Assembly (NCBI RefSeq): GCF_004152845.1
Contig: NZ_SEON01000008.1
Coordinates: forward strand, 62,001 to 126,000
Source: Sphingobium fuliginis
GTDB taxonomy: Bacteria; Pseudomonadota; Alphaproteobacteria; Sphingomonadales; Sphingomonadaceae
Reading direction: 5' to 3'
DNA: 64,000 nt
Shown here: positions 1-8,245 of the stretch, in pieces
Position numbering within the stretch: position 1 is the first letter of the stretch
How the letters are laid out: every line of letters starts with the position of its first letter
The notes under the pieces: model-generated
Database searches by the model: none
Told to the model about the DNA's origin: nothing
The model's input: only the letters and a program-made list of their open reading frames with translations
Position numbers and translations under genes: made by a program

Positions 1-2
1 GC

Positions 3-695
3 CACTATTACGATGGCAAGGGCCCGCTGCCGCCGTCGATCCGTGCCAAGATCGCCGCGGACCACGATCTGGGAATGTGGAACTATTACGGTGCGCTGTA
101 CGGCCCGCCGCCGGTGATCGAGAACAACTGGAAGGTGGTGGAGGATGCCTTGATGAGCATTCCCGGCGCCAAGGTCCATTTCGATCGCAAGAACGATCCG
201 GCCTGGGACTATCGCGTACGGCTGATGCGCGGCGAGCCGAACATGACCGAATTCAGCATCATGAACTGGATCGGCGGCGGCGGGCACATCAACTTTTCGC
301 CGATCTCGGCGCCCAGTGGTTCCGAAGCACTTGCCCAATACAAGCTGATCAAGCAGCGCTGCAACGATCACGGCTTCGACTACATCGGCGAATTCCTGGT
401 CGGCTGGCGCGACATGCATCACATCCTGATGATCATGTACGACCGCGCCGACGAGACGATGCGCAAGAGCGCCTACGACCTGTTCGGCCTGCTGGTTGAC
501 GAGGCTGCGGAGGCGGGGTTCGGCGAATACCGCACGCACCTCGCCTTCATGGATCAGATCGCCAGGACCTACAAACACAACGACGGCGCACTCTGGGATC
601 TCCACCACCGCCTCAAGGATGTTCTCGATCCCAACGGCATTCTCTCTCCGGGCAAGCAGGGCATCTGGCCGAAGGCGATGCGCACAAGCGCGTAA
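3..695 (+). CDS. 4-cresol dehydrogenase/vanillyl-alcohol oxidase family flavoprotein, C-terminal part
   Basis: The reading frame is open from the first bases, so the N-terminal FAD-binding half lies left of the window. About 230 residues are visible. They match the cap and C-terminal region of the p-cresol methylhydroxylase flavoprotein family: 'NWIGGGGHINFSPIS', 'FDYIGEFLVGWRDMHHI' and the closing 'DPNGILSPGKQGIWP'. Such enzymes oxidise a para-alkyl or para-hydroxymethyl phenol through a quinone methide, passing electrons to a c-type cytochrome or to oxygen. It heads a run of genes for aldehyde dehydrogenase, UbiD decarboxylase, a second flavoprotein and a cytochrome, which supports a phenol-oxidising role. 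The exact substrate cannot be read from the sequence. Confidence 0.85.
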   Translation, partial: HYYDGKGPLPPSIRAKIAADHDLGMWNYYGALYGPPPVIENNWKVVEDALMSIPGAKVHFDRKNDPAWDYRVRLMRGEPNMTEFSIMNWIGGGGHINFSPISAPSGSEALAQYKLIKQRCNDHGFDYIGEFLVGWRDMHHILMIMYDRADETMRKSAYDLFGLLVDEAAEAGFGEYRTHLAFMDQIARTYKHNDGALWDLHHRLKDVLDPNGILSPGKQGIWPKAMRTSA

Positions 696-729
696 CGGCG
701 CCGGATTCAGACCCAAGGAAAGCAGCAAG

Positions 730-2175
730 ATGAAGAACCTCGATCACTGGATTGGCGGCTTGGCGGTAGCGCCTGGAAGTGGCACCTATTTCGACGACCT
801 TAATCCGGTCGACGACAGCGTCTACGCCAGGGTTGCGGCGGGCACCGCCGCCGACGTCGATCATGCTGTCGAGACCGCCGACAAGGCGTTTCGCCAGCAC
901 CGCGATCTGCCCGCTGCGGTGCGCGAAGGCTGGATGGTCAAGGCCGCTGAAATCATGGAGCGCGACGCCGCGCTGTTCAGCGAGGTATTGATCGACGAAA
1001 TCGGTTCGCCCGCTGCCAAGGCCGGGTTCGAGACGCGGTTCGCGTTGAGCTTCCTGCGCGCCGCCGCCGGGGTGCCGCGGCGGGTCCGCGGCGAGACAAT
1101 TCCCTCCGACACGCCGGGACGCTTCAGCATGAGCCTCCGTCAGCCGGTGGGGGTAGTCGCCGGGATTACCCCGTTCAACGTGCCGCTGATCAAGGGCATC
1201 AAGCAATCTGCGATGGCACTGGCGACCGGCAACGCCTTCGTTCTGCTGCCGTCCGAAGCCGCACCCAAGGTCGCCGATCTGCTCGCCGCCTTGTGGCGCG
1301 AGGCCGGCGTGCCCGATGGGCTGTTCAACATCGTCTACGGCAATGGCGCGGAAATCGGAGATGCCCTGACCGGCCATCCCAAGGTTGCCTCGATAACCTT
1401 CACCGGGTCGTCGCGAGTCGGCAAACACATCGCCGGGATCGCCGCCCGGAACCTCAAGAAGTACACACTCGAACTTGGCGGCAAGAGCCCGTTGATCGTG
1501 TGCGCCGATGCCGATCTCGAAAAGGCCGTCGGTGCCGCGCTGTTTAGCATCTTCATGTATCAGGGCCAGGTCTGCATGGGGGCATCGCGGATCTACGTCG
1601 AACGACCGATCTTCGACGCCTTTGCCAAGGCCTTCGCCGCCGCGACGGCCAAGGCCAAGGGCGGCGACCTGCGCGAGCCCACCACCATGCTCGGACCGAT
1701 CATTTCCGAACGCCAACGCGATCGCGTCCGCCGGCATATCGACGACGCCCGCACCAAGGGCGCTGCAGTTCTCGCAGGTGCGGAATGGAATGGCAACAGT
1801 TGCTCCGCCACGGTGCTGAGCGGCGTGACGCCAGAGATGACGGTCTTTGCCGAAGAAACCTTCGGCCCGGTCACTTCGCTCTATCCATTCGACTCGCTCG
1901 ACGAAGCGATCGACCTGGCGAACGACACCGAATACGGCCTGAGCGCGTCGATCTTCACCCGCGATATCGACAAGGCCCTGCGCTTTGCCCAGCAGGCCGA
2001 AGCGGGAATGGTCCATATCAACGCTCCGACCCTGCACGACGAACCGCACGTCCCGTTTGGCGGCACCAAGGCTTCGGGGTTCGGGCGCGAAGGCACCGAG
2101 GCCGATCTGGAAATCATGACCGAGTGGAAATGGGTGACCGTCCAGACGGCCACCGCCGGCCACGGCGGCCATTGA
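730..2175 (+). CDS. NAD(P)-dependent aldehyde dehydrogenase
   Basis: This 481-residue protein has the standard length of the aldehyde dehydrogenase superfamily. The general base Glu is at about residue 248 in 'LELGGKSP' and the nucleophile Cys at about 282 in 'GQVCMGAS', the usual 34-residue spacing. The nucleotide-binding 'FTGSSRVGKHI' and the 'FGPVTSLYPF' and 'PFGGTKASGFGREG' blocks are present. I chose the ATG at 730 because a purine-rich AAGGAAAG lies just before it and the family N-terminus starts there; the frame is open further upstream but that part has no family resemblance. It probably oxidises the hydroxybenzaldehyde made by the neighbouring flavoproteins to the hydroxybenzoate used by the next gene. 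Confidence 0.93.
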   Translation: MKNLDHWIGGLAVAPGSGTYFDDLNPVDDSVYARVAAGTAADVDHAVETADKAFRQHRDLPAAVREGWMVKAAEIMERDAALFSEVLIDEIGSPAAKAGFETRFALSFLRAAAGVPRRVRGETIPSDTPGRFSMSLRQPVGVVAGITPFNVPLIKGIKQSAMALATGNAFVLLPSEAAPKVADLLAALWREAGVPDGLFNIVYGNGAEIGDALTGHPKVASITFTGSSRVGKHIAGIAARNLKKYTLELGGKSPLIVCADADLEKAVGAALFSIFMYQGQVCMGASRIYVERPIFDAFAKAFAAATAKAKGGDLREPTTMLGPIISERQRDRVRRHIDDARTKGAAVLAGAEWNGNSCSATVLSGVTPEMTVFAEETFGPVTSLYPFDSLDEAIDLANDTEYGLSASIFTRDIDKALRFAQQAEAGMVHINAPTLHDEPHVPFGGTKASGFGREGTEADLEIMTEWKWVTVQTATAGHGGH

Positions 2176-2198
2176 GCTGGTCTGACTGAAGGGAACTG

Positions 2199-3656
2199 AT
2201 GATGCAGGATCTGGCCAAGCGATCGCGGTCAATCACCTCGCTGCGGGACTTCCTCGAACTGCTAGGCGATGCGGGCCAGGCGATCACCTGGAGCGAGCGG
2301 GTGATGCCCGAGCCCGACGTGCGCAACATCGCGGTCGCCGCATCGCGCGACGCCAACGGTGCGCCAGCGATCGTGTTCGACAATATTGCCGGATACCCCG
2401 GAAAGCGCACCGCGGTCGGCGTGCACGGTTCGTGGGATAATATTGCGCTGTTGCTCGGCCGCCCCAAAGGCACGACAATCCGCGAATTGTTCTTCGAGAT
2501 CGCCGGCCGCTGGGGCGATGCGGCGGCGCAGATCAGCATCGTTCCCGAAGGCCAAGCGCCGGTTCACGAATGCCGGATCGAAAGCGGGATCAACCTCTAC
2601 GACGTGCTGCCGGTCTTCCGCATCAACGAATACGATGGCGGCTTCTACCTCGGCAAGGCGTCGGTGGCGTCGCGCGATCCGGAAGACCCGGACAATTTCG
2701 GCAAGCAGAACGTCGGCATCTACCGGCTGCAACTGCAAGGTCCCGACAGCTTCACCCTGATGACCATCCCGTCGCACGACATGGGCAGGCAGATCATGGC
2801 GGCCGAACGTACCGGCCTGCCGCTCAAGATCGCGGTCATGCTGGGCAACCATCCGGGCTTGGCGGTGTTCGCGGCGACACCGATCGGTTACGAAGAATCG
2901 GAATATTCCTATGCCTCGGCGATGATGGGCGCGCCGATCCGGCTGACCAAGTCGGGCAATGGCATCGACATCCTCGCCGACAGCGAAATCGTGATCGAAG
3001 CCGAAATGCAACTGGGCGAACGGGTCCTGGAAGGTCCGTTCGGAGAGTTTCCCGGTTCCTACAGCGGGGTCCGCAAGGCGCCGATCTTCAAGGTGACGGC
3101 CATCTCGCACCGCAAGAACCCGATCTTCGAGAACATCTATATCGGCCGCGGCTGGACCGAACACGATACCTTGATCGGCCTGCATACCTCGGCGCCGATC
3201 TATGCGCAGCTGCGCCAGAATTTTCCGGAAGTCACCGCGGTCAACGCGCTGTACCAGCACGGGCTGACCGGGATCATTTCGGTCAAGAACCGGATGGCGG
3301 GCTTTGCCAAGACCGTCGCGCTGCGCGCGCTGAGCACTCCGCACGGGGTGATGTATCTCAAGAACCTGATCATGGTCGATGCCGATGTCGATCCGTTCGA
3401 TCTCAACCAGGTGATGTGGGCGCTTTCCACCCGCACCCGCGCCGACGACATCATTGTCCTGCTCAACATGCCGGCGGTGCCGATCGACCCCTCGGCCGTC
3501 GTTCCCGGCAAGGGTCACCGCCTGATCATCGACGCGACCAGCTACCTGCCCCCCGACCCCGTCGGCGAAGCCCATCTGGTCACCCCTCCGACCGGGCCGG
3601 ACATCGACGAGCTGAGCAAGAAGATCCGGGCCATGCAACTGGGAGCTTTGCAATGA
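2199..3656 (+). CDS. UbiD family (de)carboxylase, hydroxyarylic acid decarboxylase subunit C type
   Basis: This 485-residue protein is full length for the UbiD family of prenyl-FMN-dependent reversible decarboxylases. Glu278 and Glu283 in 'EGPFGEFPGSYSG' fit the two catalytic glutamates of the E-R-E triad at conserved spacing. 'LMTIPSHDMGRQI' and 'RIGRGWTEHDT'-like blocks follow family order (here 'IGRGWTEHDT'). Because the next gene encodes the small D subunit, this resembles the BsdC/VdcC/ShdC group that decarboxylates 4-hydroxybenzoate, vanillate or protocatechuate, rather than the ubiquinone-pathway enzyme. It overlaps the D-subunit gene by four bases (ATGA), implying translational coupling. 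No UbiX/BsdB prenyltransferase is visible in the window, so prenyl-FMN must come from elsewhere. Confidence 0.9.
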   Translation: MMQDLAKRSRSITSLRDFLELLGDAGQAITWSERVMPEPDVRNIAVAASRDANGAPAIVFDNIAGYPGKRTAVGVHGSWDNIALLLGRPKGTTIRELFFEIAGRWGDAAAQISIVPEGQAPVHECRIESGINLYDVLPVFRINEYDGGFYLGKASVASRDPEDPDNFGKQNVGIYRLQLQGPDSFTLMTIPSHDMGRQIMAAERTGLPLKIAVMLGNHPGLAVFAATPIGYEESEYSYASAMMGAPIRLTKSGNGIDILADSEIVIEAEMQLGERVLEGPFGEFPGSYSGVRKAPIFKVTAISHRKNPIFENIYIGRGWTEHDTLIGLHTSAPIYAQLRQNFPEVTAVNALYQHGLTGIISVKNRMAGFAKTVALRALSTPHGVMYLKNLIMVDADVDPFDLNQVMWALSTRTRADDIIVLLNMPAVPIDPSAVVPGKGHRLIIDATSYLPPDPVGEAHLVTPPTGPDIDELSKKIRAMQLGALQ

Positions 3657-3877
3657 GCAAGACGGTCTGTCCGCGCTGCGCGACCGGCGGCGCCCTCGAT
3701 GACTATCAAGGCAAGGAAGGCGGCAAGGTGGTGTGGACCATCCACCGCTGCCCGACTTGCTGTTTTTCGTGGCGCGACAGCGAACCGGCCAGCGCCATCG
3801 GCATCGGGATTCGTTCGGCGGACTTTGCCGTCGATGCAGCCAATCTCGATCGTTACGTGAAGATTCTCCAGCAATAG
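3653..3877 (+). CDS. hydroxyarylic acid decarboxylase small subunit D
   Basis: This 74-residue protein has two CxxC pairs (Cys6/Cys9 in 'CPRC' and Cys33/Cys36 in 'CPTC') that can form a zinc ribbon. The 'HRCPTCCFSWRDSEP' stretch is typical of subunit D of non-oxidative hydroxyarylic acid decarboxylases (BsdD/VdcD/ShdD). These small proteins always accompany the UbiD-like C subunit, as here with a 4-bp overlap. Their exact role is unsettled; they are needed for activity in the characterised systems. The gene is short but its context makes the assignment firm. Confidence 0.85.
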   Translation: MSKTVCPRCATGGALDDYQGKEGGKVVWTIHRCPTCCFSWRDSEPASAIGIGIRSADFAVDAANLDRYVKILQQ

Positions 3878-3895
3878 ACAGGCGGAACAGGACCC

Positions 3896-5362
3896 ATGAC
3901 AGACCAAGCTCGCCAGATGGCCGCGCTGACCGCGGTGGAAGCTGCGATCGGCGCTGCGGCAGTCGATCGCACCCCTCAGGCGCTGGCCCGCTTTGCAATC
4001 AGCGGCGCGGCACCGCTTGGCATCGTGTTGCCGGCGGATGAAACCCAGCTCGCCAAGGCGCTGGAGGCGGCGCGAACCGCCGGCGGTGTGCTGCAACCCG
4101 TGTGCAACGGCGCCCACGGCCTCGAAAAGGCCGGGCTGGACAAGGTCATCATCCTCGATCTGCAGCGCATGAACAAAATTCTCGAGGTCAACGAGGCCCT
4201 GGCCTATTGCCTGGTCGAACCTGGGGTGACCTTCCACCAGCTCGATGCCCATATCAAGGAAAAGGGCATCAAGCTGTGGATCGACCATTGTGGCAATCCC
4301 GACGCCAGCGTGGCCGCAAGTTTCGTCCAGCGTCAGCCCGGCTATACGCCCTATTCCGACCACTTCCTGATGCAGTGCGGGCTCGAAGTCATGCTTGCGG
4401 ACGGAAAGCTGGTGCGGACCGGCATGGGCGCCATGCCCAAGAGCACCTGCTGGCAACTGTTCAAGTTCGGCTATGGCCCCTGGGTCGATGGCCTGTTCAC
4501 GCAATCGGATTTCGCCGTGCCGACCAAGGTCGGCATGTGGATGATGCCGCAACCGCCGGCCCACCAGACCTTCATGGTCACCGTGCCCAAGGAAGACCAG
4601 CTGGCCGATCTGCTCGACGTGCTCGGGCCGCTCAAGCTCAACATGGTCGTGGCCAATGGCGTCGCGGTCGGCAGCGCGCTGCACGAAACCGCCCTGCTCG
4701 GAAAGAAGCGCGGCGACTATGATGGCAAGGGACCGATGGCGGCCAGCGCGGTAGCCGCTGCTGGCGAGGCGCTGGGCCTGGGCCACTGGAATCTCTATGG
4801 CGCGCTCTATGGCTTGCCAGGCAATGTCCCGATCCTGTGGGATATGGTCAAGGGAGCGTTTTCGTCGATCTCCGGTGCGCGGGTGATCGCCGACGGCAAG
4901 GGCATCGATCCCCGCCTGTGGGCGTGGCGCATGGGCGCGATGACCGGCGTGGTGGCCGATGCGCCAGCATTCGTTCCGGCATGGAGCGGCGATCAGGCGG
5001 TTGCCGCCAACCCGGTGAGCCCCGTAGACGGTGAGGAGGCGATGCGGCTCTACGAACTGTCGCGCGACATCTGCGCCAAGCATGAATTCGACTATCTCGG
5101 CGAAACCGTCGCGATCTGGCGTTCGGCCAATCATCGCCAGCTTTTGCCTTTTTCCACCGCGCAGTCTGAAAGCGCTGCCCTAGCACGCGCGTGTGCCGCT
5201 GCGCTTATCGCGGGCCAGGCCGAAGCTGGTTTCGGACAGGCAGTCGCAGAACCCGGAATGCGTGAAGCGGTTGGCAAGACCTTCGAAACCAAGGGGCTTT
5301 CAACCTTGCATGAGCGAGTCAAGAAGGCGCTCGACCCGACGGCCCTGTTCGCATCCGCCTGA
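3896..5362 (+). CDS. second 4-cresol dehydrogenase-like FAD-linked oxidase
   Basis: This 488-residue protein has an N-terminal PCMH-type FAD-binding domain ('LQPVCNGAHGLEKAGLDKVIILDLQRMNKI', here split for reading; then 'VEPGVTFHQLDAHIKEKG') and a C-terminal cap. It is related to the truncated flavoprotein at the left edge but diverged. The family block around 'GFDYIGEFLVGWRDMHH' reads 'FDYLGETVAIWRSANHR', and the protein ends at 'ALDPTALFASA', lacking the 'LSPGKxGI' tail. It sits between the decarboxylase genes and the cytochrome gene. It may be a non-catalytic or differently specific partner, or an oxidase acting on another phenolic substrate. Family assignment is firm; function is inferred. 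Confidence 0.85.
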   Translation: MTDQARQMAALTAVEAAIGAAAVDRTPQALARFAISGAAPLGIVLPADETQLAKALEAARTAGGVLQPVCNGAHGLEKAGLDKVIILDLQRMNKILEVNEALAYCLVEPGVTFHQLDAHIKEKGIKLWIDHCGNPDASVAASFVQRQPGYTPYSDHFLMQCGLEVMLADGKLVRTGMGAMPKSTCWQLFKFGYGPWVDGLFTQSDFAVPTKVGMWMMPQPPAHQTFMVTVPKEDQLADLLDVLGPLKLNMVVANGVAVGSALHETALLGKKRGDYDGKGPMAASAVAAAGEALGLGHWNLYGALYGLPGNVPILWDMVKGAFSSISGARVIADGKGIDPRLWAWRMGAMTGVVADAPAFVPAWSGDQAVAANPVSPVDGEEAMRLYELSRDICAKHEFDYLGETVAIWRSANHRQLLPFSTAQSESAALARACAAALIAGQAEAGFGQAVAEPGMREAVGKTFETKGLSTLHERVKKALDPTALFASA

Positions 5363-5394
5363 GCCGTCCCGCAATTATTCAAGTTGGAGACACG

Positions 5395-5757
5395 ATGAAA
5401 AAGCTAGCTGTCTTATCGCTCCTCGCTGTCCTCGGTGCTTGCAGCAAGGCAAATGCCGAAAAGCCCGATGGCGCTGAGAATTACGTCCTCAAGTGCGCTG
5501 GGTGCCATAATCCAGGGCCCGGCCATCCCGGCACGATGTTGCTCAAGCAGCTAGGACGTCCGGTCCCGGCACTGATCGGCCGCAAGGATCTTGAGCTCGA
5601 CTACCTGAAGGCAGTGGTGCGCCAGGGTCTGATCGAAATGCCGCCATTTCGTCCGACCGAACTGAGCGACGACGAGATCGCGGAAATCTACGCGTACATC
5701 AAGGATGCGAAACCGCCCGCGCAGACCCCGGCAATGCCGGCTAAGGAAGCGCCCTGA
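5395..5757 (+). CDS. small c-type cytochrome, likely electron acceptor of the flavoprotein
   Basis: This 120-residue exported protein has an N-terminal signal 'MKKLAVLSLLAVLGACSKANA'-like segment. The LGAC16 box suggests a lipoprotein, though cleavage after 'ANA' is also possible. It has one haem c motif, 'CAGCH' (Cys34, Cys37, His38), and Met in 'IEMPPF' is a candidate sixth ligand. It resembles cytochrome subunits such as PchC that take electrons from p-cresol methylhydroxylase flavoproteins. It lies 32 bp after the flavoprotein gene, ideal for a periplasmic flavocytochrome system, although no obvious export signal is seen on the flavoproteins. Its last bases overlap the converging gene on the other strand. 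Confidence 0.88.
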   Translation: MKKLAVLSLLAVLGACSKANAEKPDGAENYVLKCAGCHNPGPGHPGTMLLKQLGRPVPALIGRKDLELDYLKAVVRQGLIEMPPFRPTELSDDEIAEIYAYIKDAKPPAQTPAMPAKEAP

Positions 5758-6253
5758 CGATCAGCTGCACAAGCGGCACGGCGGCGGCATCGGGCGCTTC
5801 AAGGAACTGCCGGTATCGCTCCAGGCTTGCCCTCGCCGCGGCTTGAGGCGTTGGCATTTCATCGACTCGCGCCAAACCTGGCCTTAATGCTTCCACCAGC
5901 GCCGCCTGGACAAGACGTTCGGCGTTCAATTCCACTTGCTTGAGAGCTCCGTAAAGCTTGTATCGCGCAGTTTCGATAACGGGATCGGAGGGCTTGGCCC
6001 AGCGCCTGACCCGGCGCAGCGGCTGCACCAGGTTGTCGTTGAGCGGCGCGACGGCTTCGCGCAGTTCACGAATCCGTTCGGCATCAAGCGCCTTCCGCTG
6101 CGTCTCCGCCACCCACAGGCCCAGCAGCAGCAGATTGACGTCGAAACCGTATTCGTCCTGTAGGGCAATGCACAGTTCCGCCACCTGCGGCTTGGCATAG
6201 ACCTCAAGCGAAAACGCCCAGAAGGCTTCGGCATCGGTTGCTGATTCATTCAT
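5741..6253 (-). CDS. TIGR02444/DUF2390 family protein
   Basis: This protein of about 170 residues starts 'MNESATDAEAFWAFSLEVYA' and carries the typical 'YGFDVNLLLLGLWVAETQR' block of the TIGR02444 family, whose function is unknown. It is mostly helical, with no signal peptide or membrane segment. The chosen ATG at 6253 matches the family start; the frame is open about 34 codons further. It is transcribed against the cytochrome gene and their 3' ends overlap by 17 bp. It looks like a housekeeping gene caught within the catabolic island rather than a pathway enzyme. Confidence 0.75.
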   Translation of the reverse strand: MNESATDAEAFWAFSLEVYAKPQVAELCIALQDEYGFDVNLLLLGLWVAETQRKALDAERIRELREAVAPLNDNLVQPLRRVRRWAKPSDPVIETARYKLYGALKQVELNAERLVQAALVEALRPGLARVDEMPTPQAAARASLERYRQFLEAPDAAAVPLVQLIVRALP

Positions 6254-6373
6254 GCGCGGCACCTTCAAACGGAAAGGGTGGCCAGACAAGACGCCCGACC
6301 ACCCCTTCACTTCCTTGGTTGCCCAGCCCGGCTCTGCAAAGCAAGCGCTCGGCACTTATGCCGCCGCCTGCGC

Positions 6374-7234
6374 TCAGAACGAACGCGCGCCGAAGTGAAT
6401 CTCCAGCATCGGTCGCATCACATCCCAGCGTTCGAGCTGCGACCAGTGGCCGGAGCGATCGAGCACGTAGAGCTCGGCATGCTTGAGGTGTTCGATCAGG
6501 TAGAGGCTGGTATCGAGCGGAACGATACGATCCTGCCGGCCGTGGAAGATCAGCACCCTGTGCGGCAGCTTGCACAGGATCGACGGCGGCATGTTGAGCG
6601 TATCAACACCCTGCTTCATCGAATCGATCATCTTGACCGCGGTCTTCATGATCTCGGGATCGGTGGCGATCTTGTAGCGATTCTTGACGATTTCTTCCAT
6701 GCCTTCGAACTTGTCGGGGTCATAGGCGAAACTGTGCATCAGCTGGCGATAGCGCGAGGGCCGCGGATCGGAATAGAACGACAGCAGCCGCACCAGTTCG
6801 GGCGTCTTCGGGCCCGGCGCACCGATCGAGCCCATCAGCACCACCCGGTCGATCCGGTCAGGCTCCTCGCTCATCATCTGCAGGGTCAGCGCACCGCCCA
6901 TCGAATTGCCGACAACATGGGCTTTATCGATGCCCAGCGTGTCCAGCAGCCCGAAGCACTGGTCCACCCGTGTACCGATCCAGGCCATGACATTGTCGGG
7001 CCAGGGTTCGGGGATGACCGACTGTCCGAAGCCGATCAGGTCCGGTGCGATCACGAAGAAGTTTTCCGCCAGGTCGGGCATCAGGTGCAGCCAGTTCGAT
7101 CCGGCATGGGCTCCCGGTCCTGCCCCGTGCAGCAGCAGCACCGCCGGCTTGCTCGGATCGCCGGCCAGAAGGGTATGCGAAGTCAGGCCTCGCCCCATAA
7201 TCTTTTCTTCCCGCACGCTTGTGTCGATGGTCAT
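6374..7234 (-). CDS. alpha/beta hydrolase, meta-cleavage product hydrolase type
   Basis: This 286-residue alpha/beta hydrolase carries the full triad: Ser111 in the nucleophile elbow 'GNSMGG', Asp235 in 'HGRQDRIVP' and His263 in 'SGHWSQLE'. The oxyanion block 'LLHGAGPGAHAGSNW' is characteristic of carbon-carbon bond hydrolases such as DmpD, XylF, BphD and MhpC, which split 2-hydroxy-6-oxo-dienoates made by extradiol ring cleavage. The gene is divergent from the 2-oxo-dienoate hydratase gene, which would take its product. The 149-bp intergenic region contains the shared 25-bp operator candidate. No extradiol dioxygenase is present in the window. Confidence 0.87.
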   Translation of the reverse strand: MTIDTSVREEKIMGRGLTSHTLLAGDPSKPAVLLLHGAGPGAHAGSNWLHLMPDLAENFFVIAPDLIGFGQSVIPEPWPDNVMAWIGTRVDQCFGLLDTLGIDKAHVVGNSMGGALTLQMMSEEPDRIDRVVLMGSIGAPGPKTPELVRLLSFYSDPRPSRYRQLMHSFAYDPDKFEGMEEIVKNRYKIATDPEIMKTAVKMIDSMKQGVDTLNMPPSILCKLPHRVLIFHGRQDRIVPLDTSLYLIEHLKHAELYVLDRSGHWSQLERWDVMRPMLEIHFGARSF

Positions 7235-7335
7235 CCTCTATCTCCGCAGGTTTGCTCTTGTGCCTATTCGCCGCCGCCTTTGCGATCAAGGCAGGGGTCG
7301 TTGGGAGGGCGCAGGATGTGGTAGACGACCATTCG

Positions 7336-7360
7336 TTATTGTGCAATGCATTTGGCATAT
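7336..7360 (+). promoter_or_regulatory. candidate operator shared with the transporter gene
   Basis: A 25-bp element reads TTATTGTGCAA-T-GC-A-TT-TG-GCAT-AT. A second copy at 11546-11570 has the same frame of conserved bases with five differences, all in inner or near-terminal positions. It lies in the divergent region between the hydrolase and hydratase genes. Its placement before pathway and transporter promoters suggests binding by the nearby IclR regulator; that pairing is inference. Confidence 0.5.
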
Positions 7361-7383
7361 AGGTTAAGGTGTGGGGAGAGGAT

Positions 7384-8232
7384 ATGACAAGCCCGAATCG
7401 CGGCGCTCGACCCGGTCAATCGCAACCAACGCTTGATCCTGCTCTAGTCGCGGAGCTCGCGCGGGAACTCGATGCCGCCGAGCAGAACCGCAAGCCAATC
7501 CGCCAGTTCACCGCCCGCTATCCGGACATGACGATTGCCGATGGCTATCGGATCAGTAAGCAATGGGTCGATCTCAAGCTCGCGCGCGGGCGGACGGTCC
7601 ATGGCCACAAGATCGGCCTCACCTCGCGCGCCATGCAGCAGGTCGCAGGCATCACCGAGCCGGATTATGGCACCTTGCTCGACGACATGGTGTTCGAACA
7701 GGGCGGCGACATCCCTTGCGACCGTTTCATCACCCCCAAGGTCGAGGTCGAACTGGCCTTTGTCCTGGCCCGCCGGATCGAAGGCCCGAATGTCACCGTG
7801 TTCGACGTCCTGCGGGCAACCGAATATGTCATCCCTTCGGTTGAAATCATCGACAGCCGCACGACAGTGGTGGATGCCGAGACCGGCGCCCGCCGCAAGG
7901 TGCAGGACACGATCAGCGACAATGCGGCCAACGCCGGCATCATCGTTGGCGGCCTGCCGATGCGGCCCGAAAAGGTCGACATGCGCTGGATCGGCGCGAT
8001 GCTGAGCCGCAACGCGGTGGTCGAGGAAACCGGGATCGCGGCGGGCGTGCTCAACAACCCCGCCAATGGCATCGCCTGGCTGGCCAACCGGCTGGCGCCC
8101 TGGGGCGAGGCGCTCGAACCCGGCGAGGTCGTGCTGGGCGGCTCGTTCACCCGTCCGGTCGAAGCGCGGCCGGGCGACGTTTTCAACGCCGATTTCGGGC
8201 CGATGGGCGCGATCGGTTTCCGGTTCGTTTGA
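7384..8232 (+). CDS. 2-oxo-hepta-3-ene-1,7-dioate hydratase / 2-oxopent-4-enoate hydratase family
   Basis: This protein of about 282 residues belongs to the HpaH/MhpD/DmpE hydratase family of the FAH superfamily. It shows '[13 protein letters not shown]', the metal-binding region '[11 protein letters not shown]', 'PSVEIIDSR', '[14 protein letters not shown]' and the closing '[16 protein letters not shown]'. '[12 protein letters not shown]' fits the HpaH branch (dicarboxylate chain) best. It adds water to the 2-hydroxy-dienoate from the upstream hydrolase, giving a 4-hydroxy-2-oxo acid for the next gene's aldolase. GGGGAGAGG before 7384 picks that ATG over one five codons earlier. Confidence 0.88.
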   Translation: MTSPNRGARPGQSQPTLDPALVAELARELDAAEQNRKPIRQFTARYPDMTIADGYRISKQWVDLKLARGRTVHGHKIGLTSRAMQQVAGITEPDYGTLLDDMVFEQGGDIPCDRFITPKVEVELAFVLARRIEGPNVTVFDVLRATEYVIPSVEIIDSRTTVVDAETGARRKVQDTISDNAANAGIIVGGLPMRPEKVDMRWIGAMLSRNAVVEETGIAAGVLNNPANGIAWLANRLAPWGEALEPGEVVLGGSFTRPVEARPGDVFNADFGPMGAIGFRFV

Positions 8233-8245
8233 GGCAGCCACGCAG

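Noticed and set aside
613-2232. Long open frame opposite the aldehyde dehydrogenase gene
   Set aside because: Shadow of a well-supported gene; composition is typical of antisense translation (Gly/Arg/His rich) with no conserved domain.
3542-5134. Long open frame opposite the UbiD and flavoprotein genes
   Set aside because: Shadow frame across three real genes and their junctions; no motif.
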